Assembly (NCBI GenBank): GCA_023390635.1
Contig: JAEWCM010000021.1
Coordinates: 1 to 41,248 of the forward strand
Source: Bacillota bacterium
GTDB taxonomy: Bacteria; Bacillota; Desulfitobacteriia; Desulfitobacteriales; Desulfitobacteriaceae
Length of the DNA stretch: 41,248 nucleotides
Direction of reading: 5' to 3'
Notes under the pieces: model-generated
Databases searched by the model: none
Seen by the model: the letters and a program-made list of their open reading frames with translations, nothing else
Told to the model about the DNA's origin: nothing
In this document: positions 1 through 8,539 of the stretch, in pieces
How positions within the stretch are numbered: the stretch's first letter is position 1
Layout of the letters: each line of letters opens with the position of its first letter
Position numbers and translations under genes: made by a program

Positions 1-854
1 CTTCCCAAGCTTTCCGGATCACGACCTTCCGCATAAGCTTTCAGGAGTTGACGGCCGTCTAAGCTGGCTACCATTCCCTGCAACGATAACTGGCCATCGG
101 CTTTATACTGACCGAAAGCGCCAATAGGAACCTGACAACCTCCTTCCAATTCCTTTAGAAGAGCTCGCTCTGCTCTGGTTGCCAATTCGGTAGGCGTGTG
201 ATTCAATTTTTGCAATAATTCACGAATATCCTCTCTTTTTGAGGCAATTTCAATTCCAATTGACCCTTGTCCCACAGCCGGAAGCATAATATCCTCACTT
301 AAAATCTGAGTGATTCGATCATCCCATCCTAACCGTTTTACACCGGCAGCAGCAAGAATAATTCCAGCCATCGAGGAATTTTCGAGTTTATTCCAACGGG
401 TTTGCAAGTTTCCCCGCAAATCATTACAGATTAAATCGGGACGAAAATGAAGCAATTGGGCTTTGCGACGCAAGCTACTTGTACCGATCACAGATCCGGA
501 CGGCAGATCTTCCAATCTAGTCCCGTTTCGGCTCAAGAATACGTCACGGAGCTCTTCCCGCTCACAAAAGGCTCCTATTTCCAGACCTTCAGGAAGATTG
601 GTAGGCAAATCCTTCAGACTATGTATTGCCATATCAATCTCTGAACAAAGCAGCTCATGTTCAAGCTCCTGAGTAAATAACCCCTTATCACCGATCTTTG
701 CCAGAGGAACATCCAGGACTTTATCTCCCTTAGTTTTAATCGGTACTAAAGCGAAAACAAATTCAGGATAAAGAATATTCAACTGTTCTTTTACCCATTC
801 TGCCTGCCACAATGCAAGCTGACTATCTCTGGTTCCCAGACGAATTGTTTTCAT
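1..854 (-). CDS. hemC: Hydroxymethylbilane synthase (porphobilinogen deaminase), 3' end beyond window
   Basis: Condenses four porphobilinogen molecules into the linear tetrapyrrole hydroxymethylbilane in the cytoplasm, the step after HemB in haem, sirohaem and corrinoid synthesis. Translating the minus strand from the ATG at 854 gives an open frame of 284 codons that leaves the window at base 1, so the C-terminus is missing. It begins MKTIRLGTRDSQLALWQAEW, the family's N-terminal signature, and contains the conserved AIHSLKDLP and IGTSSLRRKAQ stretches. Cys240, in GGCQVPIGA, is the residue that carries the dipyrromethane cofactor. The start lies inside hemA, with a 32-bp overlap, so the two are probably translationally coupled in the resB-ccsB-sirC-hemA-hemC operon. 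Family assignment is firm. Confidence 0.96.
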   Translation of the reverse strand, partial: MKTIRLGTRDSQLALWQAEWVKEQLNILYPEFVFALVPIKTKGDKVLDVPLAKIGDKGLFTQELEHELLCSEIDMAIHSLKDLPTNLPEGLEIGAFCEREELRDVFLSRNGTRLEDLPSGSVIGTSSLRRKAQLLHFRPDLICNDLRGNLQTRWNKLENSSMAGIILAAAGVKRLGWDDRITQILSEDIMLPAVGQGSIGIEIASKREDIRELLQKLNHTPTELATRAERALLKELEGGCQVPIGAFGQYKADGQLSLQGMVASLDGRQLLKAYAEGRDPESLG

Positions 855-2148
855 TTTGTCCTCCCATACTGAAATCTTTTTTCTCAATATCCAGTTCAAA
901 TAGCTTTTGCAATATCTCCGTATATAAATGCCCTTGATTAGTAATTGCCGCTTCTTTCAAATGGGAAATCGGATAATGGAGCAAATGATTAACAATCGAG
1001 TTGGCCATTGAACGGATAATTTTTTCCTGTCTGGGACTTATATCACCCAAACGGTCCAAAGAGCGCTCCAGCAAGGCATCTTTAATGTGCTGAGCTTTTT
1101 CTTGCAGCGCAGCAATCGTCGGAACTACAAAAAGAGAATTATGCCAATTGATAAAATCCGCCATTTCATTGTCAATAACACGTTCAATTTCCTCTGCCGC
1201 CTTTTCCCGGGCAGCAATATGCTCATCTTTAACGATTTTCAAGGCGTCTACATCATATAACGTGATTCCTGGAATATTGCCCACTTCAGGATGAATATCC
1301 CGCGGTACGGCAATATCAATCATCAGCAAGGGACGATTCTTACGTACTTCCATTACCTTGCCCATGCGATCCGGATAAATTAAAAAACGAGGAGATGCAG
1401 TCGCGGAAATTAGTATATCAATGTCACAGAGATATTGATCCATATCCTCCAAATGAATAGCTTGTCCTGATATTTCTTCGGCTAGCGCCACTGCTTTAGC
1501 ATGAGAACGGTTGGTCACCAACACGGTGGTTGCTCCATGATCCACCAGATAACGAGCGGTAAGAGTACTCATCTCTCCTGCTCCCAAAACTAAAATCCCT
1601 CTGCCCTGTAAACTGCCAAACAAATTCTTAGCCAGTTCTACTGCCGTATAGCTGGTGGATACAGGGTGCTGATCAATTTTGCTTTCCGTTCTGGCTTTTT
1701 TGCCAAAAGCCAGGGCTTTTTGAAATAAAACATTGATCACTTTGTTGGTGACCCCAGCCTCACATGCCGTTTCATAGGCATGCGAGACCTGTCCGATAAT
1801 CTGTGTTTCTCCCAAAACCATCGAGTCCAATCCCACCACGACCCGATAAAGATGGCGCACGGCATCATAGAGAGTATGAACATATAAGTAGTTTGTTAAC
1901 TCTTCTTCATCCATCTCCCCCAGCTCAGCCAAATACCTGCGAATAGAATTCAAACCCTCATCCATATCAGTTGTGGCAGCATATATTTCCAAGCGGTTAC
2001 AGGTGCTGATAATGACTACTCCTGCAATACCAGGAGAACGATATAACATCTGCAGGGCTTCTTCCATCTGGCTCGACCGTATGCTCAACCTTTCCCTAAT
2101 ATCGACCGATGCTGTACGATGATTTATACCAAGAGCGACTGGAAACAC
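823..2148 (-). CDS. hemA: Glutamyl-tRNA reductase
   Basis: Reduces glutamyl-tRNA(Glu) with NADPH to glutamate-1-semialdehyde, the committed step of the C5 tetrapyrrole pathway. The 441-residue product has the usual length. Cys50 in STCNRLEIY is the catalytic nucleophile; GLDSMVLGETQIIGQV follows at about residues 105-120, and GAGEMSTLTARYL near residue 190 is the NADPH-binding site. The C-terminal helical dimerisation part is present. The start is GTG, with AGGGG upstream, and overlaps the 3' end of the siroheme gene by 25 bp; the stop lies inside hemC. These overlaps point to one polycistronic, coupled unit. The product feeds the haem needed by the cytochrome c assembly proteins at the head of the same operon. 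Confidence 0.96.
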   Translation of the reverse strand: MFPVALGINHRTASVDIRERLSIRSSQMEEALQMLYRSPGIAGVVIISTCNRLEIYAATTDMDEGLNSIRRYLAELGEMDEEELTNYLYVHTLYDAVRHLYRVVVGLDSMVLGETQIIGQVSHAYETACEAGVTNKVINVLFQKALAFGKKARTESKIDQHPVSTSYTAVELAKNLFGSLQGRGILVLGAGEMSTLTARYLVDHGATTVLVTNRSHAKAVALAEEISGQAIHLEDMDQYLCDIDILISATASPRFLIYPDRMGKVMEVRKNRPLLMIDIAVPRDIHPEVGNIPGITLYDVDALKIVKDEHIAAREKAAEEIERVIDNEMADFINWHNSLFVVPTIAALQEKAQHIKDALLERSLDRLGDISPRQEKIIRSMANSIVNHLLHYPISHLKEAAITNQGHLYTEILQKLFELDIEKKDFSMGGQNENNSSGNQR

Positions 2149-2771
2149 TTCTGTATCATCCCCTTCGCCTTTTCATCCTGATTATTCTTAATTAAATCCA
2201 ACACTTCTCCATCCGTAACCTTTTCCCAAAAACGCATTTTCTCTTCTACAGACAGAGGTGAGGATTTAATTTCTGAACGCCAGGATTTTAAGAGCGCTAA
2301 ATAGCGTTCTGTCTCTTCTCCGTATTGTGCTTCTAGATCAGCCCTTATCTTCCGCGCTACCATCGGACTGCTGCCGCCGGTAGATACGGCAATACTTAAA
2401 TCTCCCCGTTTAAAAATAGAGGGAACAATGAAGCTGCATTTCACAGGATCGTCTACTACATTAATCAGGCGCAAATCTGCCTTAGCATCTTCACTGACCT
2501 GTGCATTGACCTCTTCCTGATCAGTGCAGGAATAAATCAGAATCGCATCTCCGATATCGCCTTGACTGTATTCTTTCTGCAGCCATTGGCATTGTCCGCT
2601 TCTTACAATTTCTATCAGTTCCGGATTTAAATCAGGCGAAACGATCGTCACCCTGGCTCCATATTCAAGTAGGGTTTGCACTTTGCGGCAAGCGATACTT
2701 CCACCACCGATAACTAAAACATGTTGATCTTCCAGATCTACATAGATTGGATAGTATTGTGGCACAATCAT
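2124..2771 (-). CDS. sirC: Precorrin-2 dehydrogenase / sirohydrochlorin ferrochelatase-type protein
   Basis: A 215-residue Met8/SirC (CysG N-terminal half) protein that oxidises precorrin-2 to sirohydrochlorin with NAD+, in some members also inserting iron. The N-terminal Rossmann site reads VLVIGGGSIACRKVQTLL, the diagnostic GGGxxAxRK motif; STGGSSPMVARKIR near residues 130-145 is the second family signature. There is no fused uroporphyrinogen methyltransferase domain, so CobA/SUMT must be a separate gene. It sits between ccsB and hemA, overlapping hemA, as in other clostridial hem clusters. Whether it also acts as a ferrochelatase cannot be read from the sequence. Confidence 0.9.
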   Translation of the reverse strand: MIVPQYYPIYVDLEDQHVLVIGGGSIACRKVQTLLEYGARVTIVSPDLNPELIEIVRSGQCQWLQKEYSQGDIGDAILIYSCTDQEEVNAQVSEDAKADLRLINVVDDPVKCSFIVPSIFKRGDLSIAVSTGGSSPMVARKIRADLEAQYGEETERYLALLKSWRSEIKSSPLSVEEKMRFWEKVTDGEVLDLIKNNQDEKAKGMIQKCFQSLLV

Positions 2772-2816
2772 ATTCCCCTTTTAGCTTATTTCTTTATTGC
2801 TTTACTTATTAAGGAC

Positions 2817-3650
2817 CTAAACTGCCGCATAAGAATGCAATCCGGGTAGGAAATAATTCACGCCGAAGAAAGTGAACAATACTGCTACAAAGCCCAGTAC
2901 AGCCAGCCACGCCGCCCGCTTACCTTTCCATCCGTACATAAGACGCGCATGAAGATAGGCCGCATAAATCAGCCACGTAATTAGTGACCATGTTTCCTTA
3001 GGATCCCAGGTCCAATAAGTACCCCAGGCATAGTTAGCCCAGATAGCACCGGTAATAATGCAAAGGGTGAGAAAAGGAAAACCAAAACCAATGAGTTTAT
3101 AGGCCAACTCATCCAATACATCAATTTCCGGCAACCTGGATAACCATCCAGTGGCCTTCTGCTTCGACGCTTTCAGCAAATACATGACTCCCAGGCCAAA
3201 AGCCGAGGCAAAGGCTCCATAAGATACTATAGCTGTCACCACATGAAAGGTCAACCATTTGCTTTTTAAAGCGGGAGGAATGGCTTGAGCCATCCTGTCA
3301 TCAGGAGACATTCCCAAAACAATGAAGGCCAAAAGAATAAATGCTACCGGCATAATAAATGAACCTAAGGATTTCAATTTATATTTGAATTCTGTAAACA
3401 AGAATACACCAACGATGCCCCATGTAAAGGTCAAAATGAACTCATACCCATTAGTCAGCGGTGCCCGTTGAGCTATGATAGTACGTAGAACCAGGGCTAT
3501 CGTATTGGCTGCAAATCCAACGACTGCAAACCATAAACCGATTTTCCCGAATACATCTTTTTTACTTGCCAACCAGCCCCAATAGCCTACTGTACTTATA
3601 AAATAAGTAAGTAACATTGCGTAGAAGGCATAAGTCTCGAAATTCTCCAT
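2817..3650 (-). CDS. ccsB: System II cytochrome c biogenesis protein CcsB/CcsA (ResC family)
   Basis: Integral membrane haem handler of cytochrome c synthase system II; with ResB it exports haem and attaches it to apocytochromes outside the membrane. The 277-residue protein is mostly transmembrane helices (about eight) and carries the tryptophan-rich WWD signature near residues 210-230 (WGTYWTWDPKETWSLITW). Conserved histidines lie in LTFHVVTA and LHSY. Length fits the ResC/CcsA family. It starts at an ATG 10 bp after the resB stop. Its presence implies that the organism makes c-type cytochromes, although no cytochrome c gene is in this window. Confidence 0.95.
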   Translation of the reverse strand: MENFETYAFYAMLLTYFISTVGYWGWLASKKDVFGKIGLWFAVVGFAANTIALVLRTIIAQRAPLTNGYEFILTFTWGIVGVFLFTEFKYKLKSLGSFIMPVAFILLAFIVLGMSPDDRMAQAIPPALKSKWLTFHVVTAIVSYGAFASAFGLGVMYLLKASKQKATGWLSRLPEIDVLDELAYKLIGFGFPFLTLCIITGAIWANYAWGTYWTWDPKETWSLITWLIYAAYLHARLMYGWKGKRAAWLAVLGFVAVLFTFFGVNYFLPGLHSYAAV

Positions 3651-3660
3651 ATTTTCACTC

Positions 3661-5004
3661 CTACTCCTTTATGGCTTTAACAAAAGCTTCAAATTCATGG
3701 GCGTTTTTTCCGGCAATCTTACCTGTTTCCGTACCTACCACCAATGAAGGTTCAGTATTTTCTTTACCCGATTTTCTAATGATCCCGTAAAGAGCCACCG
3801 GACGCCAATAAAACGAGAGTAAAAGTCCAAGCATTCCGAAGGCGAAGCCGATCCAGACGATCCAGACACCGGGATCTTTTTTCACTTGCAACCCTGTATA
3901 GCCGGCTAAACCATTAAATTGAATTTGAATTTTATCATTGATTTCCGCCTTATCTCCTGAAACCAGTGTGTTTTGCTGCATCGGTTGAGTAGCTTGCAAC
4001 CCGTCATAAATCTGATAAAGCACAGCCGGCTTATCTGAATCTGTTTTCATCGCAGCAAGATAGAGATAATAATTGGTTCCCTCAATTTGATAGTCTCCCT
4101 CATTGCGCAGGACAACCACATGCTCATGTCCATCCACCGACACATTAAATGAAGCTCCGGTATAGAAGCTGGATTGATAAAAAGTATAACCATTATATTC
4201 AAATGGGTGATTGACAGACAAGGTGCCTTTGGCTACTTCTTTATCTCCCTGCAAAATACTCAAATCAGTGTACCAGTTGTCTCTTGATCCGTTTTCTAAC
4301 TTACGGTCTTCTGCCGAATTAATTTTTACTGAAAAATCATCGCGGATAATGCCCTTTGTCATATCAATCTTATTAATTGCCACCGTCTCACCAGCACCGG
4401 CAGTAAGATATCCTTTAACTCCATAGACCGACCCAACAAAGGCGCCAATAGCTATGATTACAAAGGCCAAATGAGTAATCAGTGATCCCCAATATCCCCA
4501 GCGTCTTTTAACAGCGACAAAACCCCATGCTTCGCCCTTATCGGCCGAATGAACCCTAAAGCCCGATTTATGTAGGGCGCCGGTCACTTGTTCAGGAGAA
4601 AAATCACCAGATATCTCCGCCTTCAATTTATTCGGGATCTGTCCCGCTGTTCGGGGTGGTGTAGGCCGAAAAGCCCGATTATAAATTCCGCCAAACCTTT
4701 GAATGCTACAAATTATAAGATTAAGACACAAAACACCTAATAGGACGCGAAACCAAATGGCTCCATATAAGTTAGTAAACCCTAGAGTTTTCCAGATCTG
4801 ATTCGCCGCCTGGGCTCCAGTAGGATCTGAACTTTGCTGAGGAATAATGGTGCCGATACCTGCCGCAATCACCAATAATCCGAGAAGTAATAGACCGGTT
4901 TTCATGGAACTGAAAAAATCCCAAATTGTGTCGACAATACCTTGACTCTCGTGTGTTTCTTGGCCAGGTGTCTCTTTTTCAGCTTGTTTTTTTTGCTCCT
5001 TCAA
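3661..5004 (-). CDS. resB: Cytochrome c biogenesis protein ResB
   Basis: Partner of CcsB in system II cytochrome c maturation. From the TTG at 5004 the product is about 447 residues. I prefer this start because AGGGGG lies about 9 bp upstream and the family-like membrane region follows soon (TIWDFFSSMKTGLLLLGLLV). An in-frame ATG at 5085 would add 27 unconserved residues and has no good ribosome-binding site. The architecture is typical: a first TM with IGTIIPQQ, a pair of TMs (RVLLGVLCLNLIICSIQRF), a long external loop containing NHPFEYNGYTFYQSSF, then a final TM and a short cytoplasmic tail. First gene of the operon; a sigma-A-like promoter lies at 5129-5157. Confidence 0.93.
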   Translation of the reverse strand: MKEQKKQAEKETPGQETHESQGIVDTIWDFFSSMKTGLLLLGLLVIAAGIGTIIPQQSSDPTGAQAANQIWKTLGFTNLYGAIWFRVLLGVLCLNLIICSIQRFGGIYNRAFRPTPPRTAGQIPNKLKAEISGDFSPEQVTGALHKSGFRVHSADKGEAWGFVAVKRRWGYWGSLITHLAFVIIAIGAFVGSVYGVKGYLTAGAGETVAINKIDMTKGIIRDDFSVKINSAEDRKLENGSRDNWYTDLSILQGDKEVAKGTLSVNHPFEYNGYTFYQSSFYTGASFNVSVDGHEHVVVLRNEGDYQIEGTNYYLYLAAMKTDSDKPAVLYQIYDGLQATQPMQQNTLVSGDKAEINDKIQIQFNGLAGYTGLQVKKDPGVWIVWIGFAFGMLGLLLSFYWRPVALYGIIRKSGKENTEPSLVVGTETGKIAGKNAHEFEAFVKAIKE

Positions 5005-5128
5005 GTGCGCACTCCCCCTATTACCTATTTCTGAACCAGCCTGGCATACCTTGTCATAATCGGCGAGTTTATGTAGATATACCATCAGCTATTAGGATAC
5101 CTGAGATATATGGAAAGAATATGAGTAA

Positions 5129-5157
5129 ATTATGAAACTTTTATGAAAAATTTACAA
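5129..5157 (-). promoter_or_regulatory. Candidate sigma-A promoter of the resB-ccsB-hem operon
   Basis: On the minus strand TTGTAA (5157-5152) and CATAAT (5134-5129) are separated by 17 bp. It lies about 125 bp upstream of the TTG start of resB and just after the terminator of the preceding operon. Assigned by eye. Confidence 0.5.
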
Positions 5158-5215
5158 GCAGTGTAATCCGTCCCTTATTATAAAAACAACGCATAATTGA
5201 TAATATAATCCAAAC

Positions 5216-5249
5216 AAAAAGTCTCATGTCATGAATCATGGCATGAGAC
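5216..5249 (-). terminator. Rho-independent terminator after the NrfD-type gene
   Basis: Arms GTCTCATGTCATG (5221-5233) and CATGGCATGAGAC (5237-5249) form a 13-bp stem with one non-Watson-Crick pair and a 3-nt loop. On the minus strand five T follow directly. It ends the ferredoxin-NrfD transcript and separates it from the resB operon. The plus strand also has a T-rich tail, but no plus-strand gene ends here. Confidence 0.88.
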
Positions 5250-5272
5250 TTTTAATTCTTTTAGTTTAACGC

Positions 5273-6178
5273 TTATTTCAAGATGCCGTCCCAAATCGGG
5301 AGTGCAGAGAAGATGAATAAAGCACGGAGTGCAAAACCACCAACAAGCACCAGAACATCTGATAATACGATAACGCCTGCACCTTTTTGACCGCTGGCTG
5401 CAGCTTCCTTAGCACCAGCATGAACCGGAGTCTTAAACTTGAACATTCCCCAAATGTATGCAATCAGAGGAAGAACTAAGCCAGCCCCGATAAATGCACC
5501 CCAGAAAGCAGCAGCATATTTACCAGTGAGCATCATATCCATAGAAGCGCCTGCTACATCATTCTGTTTTGCCACAATAGCCAGAGCAGCAAATACGACT
5601 AATTCAATCACCACAAGCACACCATGGACAACTGACAATCTCTTTTCGTCTGCATGTCCTTTTTCCAAGAAGTGAGAAAGAACTGCCACAAAAGAAATAC
5701 CGGTGGAAATAGCAGAAACAGTAAACAGACACGGCAGCAACGGTGTATTCCAAAGAGGAATATTTTGCAGTACTGCCAAAAGAATACCGGTATAAGCCAT
5801 TACACCTACGGCAAAAATCGCGCCAACCCAGTTAAGAGCTGCCGGTGCCGGTTTCCTAAGAAATGCCAGAACTCCACGAATAAGTCCAATAATCAGGAAA
5901 ACAGACAGCATATATACGCCCCAGGTCATGACAGAAGAAGAATAATTTTTCAACAAACCAATTAAAAGTAAAGGTTTATGAAGTCCTTGACCCAAGTCAA
6001 ATATTAACAATAGTGTACCAATACCGGCCAGGGGTGCGGAAATAATGTAGCCCCATCTTGCCAGGCTCTCGGATTTTCCCAGTATCCCTTTTTCAGCTAA
6101 GAAGGAAGCAAGGAAAGAACCTGCGCCCAAGCCGCCTAAAAACAAGTAAATTGCAATTAGCCATCCCCAGTGTCCCAT
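5273..6178 (-). CDS. NrfD/PsrC-family membrane quinone-interacting subunit
   Basis: A 301-residue polytopic membrane protein of the NrfD/PsrC/DmsC type, which exchanges electrons between the quinone pool and an exported iron-sulfur partner. It starts HWGWLIAIYLFLGGLGAGSF, the typical first helix with its GGxxAGs-like glycine run, and has eight to nine hydrophobic helices; FDLGQGLHKPLLL in an early loop also fits the family. It begins 20 bp after the four-cluster ferredoxin gene and is followed by a strong terminator, so these two genes are a complete transcript. The expected molybdopterin or cytochrome catalytic subunit is not next to it. The physiological donor or acceptor cannot be determined from the window. 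Confidence 0.87.
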   Translation of the reverse strand: MGHWGWLIAIYLFLGGLGAGSFLASFLAEKGILGKSESLARWGYIISAPLAGIGTLLLIFDLGQGLHKPLLLIGLLKNYSSSVMTWGVYMLSVFLIIGLIRGVLAFLRKPAPAALNWVGAIFAVGVMAYTGILLAVLQNIPLWNTPLLPCLFTVSAISTGISFVAVLSHFLEKGHADEKRLSVVHGVLVVIELVVFAALAIVAKQNDVAGASMDMMLTGKYAAAFWGAFIGAGLVLPLIAYIWGMFKFKTPVHAGAKEAAASGQKGAGVIVLSDVLVLVGGFALRALFIFSALPIWDGILK

Positions 6179-6198
6179 AATCTTATATACCTCCTACC

Positions 6199-6858
6199 TT
6201 ATTTCTTCGGAATGATCACAAACGAAGGATTGGTAATCTTAGCTGAAGGCAATCCATTTGTCTCAGCTGTGCCACCTGCTAATTTAGAAAGCTCAGCCAT
6301 ATCGCCAAAGCCTAAAGCCTTAGTTGGACAGGTTGCTACACAAACTGTCTTTTCGCCTTTGTCTTGACGTTCATAGCACATATGGCATTTAAACACAGCA
6401 CCCGATTCTTCACTAAGTTTAGGAGCATGATAAGGACAAGCATACAGACAGTATCCACAGCCGATGCATTTGTCAGGATGATGGATCACAATGCCGTCAT
6501 CACGTTTTTCATAGGCGTCTACCGGACAAACGGACAGACAAGCACAATGCTCACAATGGTTGCAGCTCATGGAAAGGAAAGTCTTTTGGCCGCCGGCTTC
6601 TTTAGTATAAACCTTACGCCATTCGGTACCCTCTTCCCAATGATAGGTGTCGTGACAAGCTTTTGCGCACAAGCCGCAGCCGATGCATTTGGCCTGATCA
6701 TAGCTAAAACCCATTTGTTTTTTAGTAGCAGAACCTTCTCCTGCCGCACTGGCATTCTTAATTTGAATAGGAACACCAACGGCCAGAGCAGCCCCTAATA
6801 CGGCACCTGCTTTCAGGACTGTCCGTCTGCTTAACATTACACGTTTTTGCTCAGACAT
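6199..6858 (-). CDS. Tat-exported 4x[4Fe-4S] ferredoxin-like electron-transfer subunit (NrfC/DmsB type)
   Basis: Electron-carrying subunit expected to sit outside the membrane bound to the NrfD protein encoded next. Of 219 residues, the first ~39 are a twin-arginine signal: LSRRTVLKAG, then a hydrophobic stretch ending NASAAG. Four cysteine groups follow: CIGCGLCAKAC; CNHCEHCACLSVCP; CIGCGYCLYACPYHAP; and CHMC with a later CVATCP, the usual pattern for four cubane clusters. Size and order match NrfC, DmsB and PsrB. Export would rely on Tat, for which tatA and tatC lie 1.3 kb away. The operon has only this gene and the NrfD gene, so the catalytic partner must be elsewhere or replaced by a soluble carrier. 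Confidence 0.9.
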   Translation of the reverse strand: MSEQKRVMLSRRTVLKAGAVLGAALAVGVPIQIKNASAAGEGSATKKQMGFSYDQAKCIGCGLCAKACHDTYHWEEGTEWRKVYTKEAGGQKTFLSMSCNHCEHCACLSVCPVDAYEKRDDGIVIHHPDKCIGCGYCLYACPYHAPKLSEESGAVFKCHMCYERQDKGEKTVCVATCPTKALGFGDMAELSKLAGGTAETNGLPSAKITNPSFVIIPKK

Positions 6859-6931
6859 CTTGCTTTTCTCCTTTCCTAATTGCTGGTCATTTTATAGTTC
6901 TTGTTAAATTCGGCACCAGCTCACCAGAAAC

Positions 6932-6960
6932 AGAATAACATAAATTTTAATTAAATTAAA
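6932..6960 (-). promoter_or_regulatory. Possible promoter with AT dyad upstream of the ferredoxin-NrfD operon
   Basis: On the minus strand TATTCT (6937-6932) could be a -10 and TTTAAT (6960-6955) a -35, spacing 17 bp. The -35 is embedded in a dyad with 7-bp arms around one base (6946-6960, TTTAATT/AATTAAA). This might be a regulator site but is AT-rich and could be chance. The rest of 6859-7118 shows nothing recognisable. Confidence 0.25.
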
Positions 6961-7118
6961 GAGTTAGTTAGCCATTTTAAATAAACATAGGTCACATTAT
7001 CTTAACTGCAATACTTCTTTCTTAAGGATACTTTATAATGGTATGAATAAATCAGCTTTTTCATATTATTTTACGTCGCTTTTAACATTTAAATATCAGC
7101 ATACTTGGAAATTTAACT

Positions 7119-7156
7119 AAAAAAGACGATCTAACAAATTAGCTCGTCTTTTTTTA
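7119..7156 (-). terminator. Rho-independent terminator after hepT
   Basis: Arms AAAAAAGACGA (7119-7129) and TCGTCTTTTTT form an 11-bp stem, with further partial pairing inward. The minus-strand 3' arm ends in six T. It overlaps the stop codon of hepT and closes the tat-hep operon. Confidence 0.8.
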
Positions 7157-8122
7157 AAATTTTCGCTCTCGTAAAAACTCTGCCATTTCTGACAATGCTT
7201 TACGTGTAGGAGTATTAGGCAGTTCTCCTAAATACTTTTTAGCCCGTTCCACGTATTTATCTACCCAACGGAGAGATTGCTCAACGCCCCCCGATTTTTT
7301 GATAAGATCAATGGCCTCATTCACTTCATCACGACTCTTCTCATGCTTTCCTAATAACTCAGACAAATGCTGTTTTTGGGGAGAACTTTTCAAAGCCAAA
7401 ATCATAGGCATCGTCATAATTCCCTGTTGAATATCTCCACCGACCGGCTTACCAAATTCGGAAGGTTTAGCAGTGATGTCCAATATATCATCCATTATCT
7501 GAAACGCCATGCCCAAAGCATGCCCATAAGACCTTAAGGCCCACACCTGGCGCTTCGGTGCCTCTGAGATAATAGCACCTAATTCGCAGCTCGCTGAAAT
7601 CAATAAAGCCGTTTTACGTTTTATTCTATAGTAGTAATCCTGTAATGTTTGACGAATATCATATGACGCCTTGATCTGTTGAATCTCACCGCGGGACATT
7701 TCTACACTTACTTCTGCTAAAATTCGGGATATTTGTGGTTTATTAATTTGGGAAATCAAAACCAGAGCTTTGGCCAATAAATAATCTCCCGTCTGAACAG
7801 AAACTACATTGCCCCACTTTGCCCTCACCGTAGGCTTTCCCCGCCGGGTCACGGAGGCATCCACCACATCGTCATGAACCAAGGTAGCCATATGAATTAA
7901 TTCCAAAGCCATTGCTACAGGCAAAATATCATTGATTTTATATCCGTAAATCCGCCCTGTTAACAGAGTGAATGCAGGACGGAGTCTCTTCCCCCCCGCC
8001 ATGAGCAAATGAGTGGCAGATTCACGCAGTATAGGATAATCAATGGATATAAAACTCATTAATTCTTCTTCTACTTTTTGTAAATCAGCATTTATTTGAT
8101 TAAACAGCCATAATTGTTTCAA
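7154..8122 (-). CDS. hepT: Polyprenyl (heptaprenyl) diphosphate synthase, catalytic subunit
   Basis: Catalyses chain elongation of allylic diphosphates with isopentenyl diphosphate to give the menaquinone side chain. The 322-residue protein carries both aspartate-rich motifs: DDVVD at residues 84-88, and DDILD near 211-215 in QIMDDILDIT. GGKRLRP near residue 43 and the GDYLLAK stretch are also conserved. Start is TTG at 8122 with AGGTGA upstream. It is the last gene of an operon with tatC, tatA and, at the 5' end, a HepS-like protein lacking the catalytic aspartates. That pairing suggests a two-component heptaprenyl synthase as in Bacillus. Product chain length is inferred, not seen. Confidence 0.9.
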   Translation of the reverse strand: MKQLWLFNQINADLQKVEEELMSFISIDYPILRESATHLLMAGGKRLRPAFTLLTGRIYGYKINDILPVAMALELIHMATLVHDDVVDASVTRRGKPTVRAKWGNVVSVQTGDYLLAKALVLISQINKPQISRILAEVSVEMSRGEIQQIKASYDIRQTLQDYYYRIKRKTALLISASCELGAIISEAPKRQVWALRSYGHALGMAFQIMDDILDITAKPSEFGKPVGGDIQQGIMTMPMILALKSSPQKQHLSELLGKHEKSRDEVNEAIDLIKKSGGVEQSLRWVDKYVERAKKYLGELPNTPTRKALSEMAEFLRERKF

Positions 8123-8128
8123 TGCAAA

Positions 8129-8539
8129 TCACCTGCTTGTATCTTTTGCTTTTTCATAAGATACCATCTCTGCAGGCAAGCCTGCCAGCGGATCCTGATT
8201 AATTTCACTCTGATCTTCCGTTTTCTTCTTAAGAGCAGGAGCATCATAGCTCAAAAGTTCTTCCTCTTCGTCATCTTCTCCGTCTTCGGCAAAGGTCTCT
8301 ACCGCTTTAGGCGTATTTTTAGTGGTAGAACGGCTTCCTGACTTTGAATCGTCAAAAGCATTCATCAGCATTTTCTCCGGAGCATCCTTGACACTATCGA
8401 ATTCCTTAGTAAACTCGGAAGTCATCTTACGTACACTATTAACAATCTTGCCCAAGGCTCTGGCGAATTTAGGCAAGTCCTCTGGTCCGAAGAGCACCAA
8501 TGCAATAGCCATGATGATAATGATGTTTGTAAAACTCAT
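8129..8539 (-). CDS. tatA: Twin-arginine translocase subunit TatA/TatB type
   Basis: Pore or receptor component of the Tat pathway, which exports folded proteins. The 136-residue protein has a short N-terminal TM (residues ~5-18), the FGPEDLPKFARALG hinge, an amphipathic helix to about residue 45, and a long acidic, probably disordered tail. The FGP motif and TM length are family hallmarks; the E/D after FGP and the long tail are more TatB-like, but single TatA proteins often do both jobs in Firmicutes. Its ATG overlaps the tatC stop by 4 bp, so the two are translationally coupled. Likely clients in the window are the ferredoxin at 6199 and the hydrogenase small subunit at 31293. Confidence 0.9.
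   Translation of the reverse strand: MSFTNIIIIMAIALVLFGPEDLPKFARALGKIVNSVRKMTSEFTKEFDSVKDAPEKMLMNAFDDSKSGSRSTTKNTPKAVETFAEDGEDDEEEELLSYDAPALKKKTEDQSEINQDPLAGLPAEMVSYEKAKDTSR

Noticed and set aside
447..672. Plus-strand frames within hemC
   Set aside because: They lie antisense to a clearly conserved hemC sequence, so they are shadows.
6364..6798. 144-codon plus-strand frame opposite the ferredoxin gene
   Set aside because: Opposite strand of a gene with conserved cysteine motifs; no plausible protein features.
6946..6960. AT-rich dyad upstream of the ferredoxin gene as a CprK/FNR-type box
   Set aside because: Arms TTTAATT/AATTAAA are separated by one base; a CprK or FNR dyad would need TTAAT/ATTAA or TTGAT/ATCAA with a 4-bp spacer. 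Kept only as a low-confidence promoter region.
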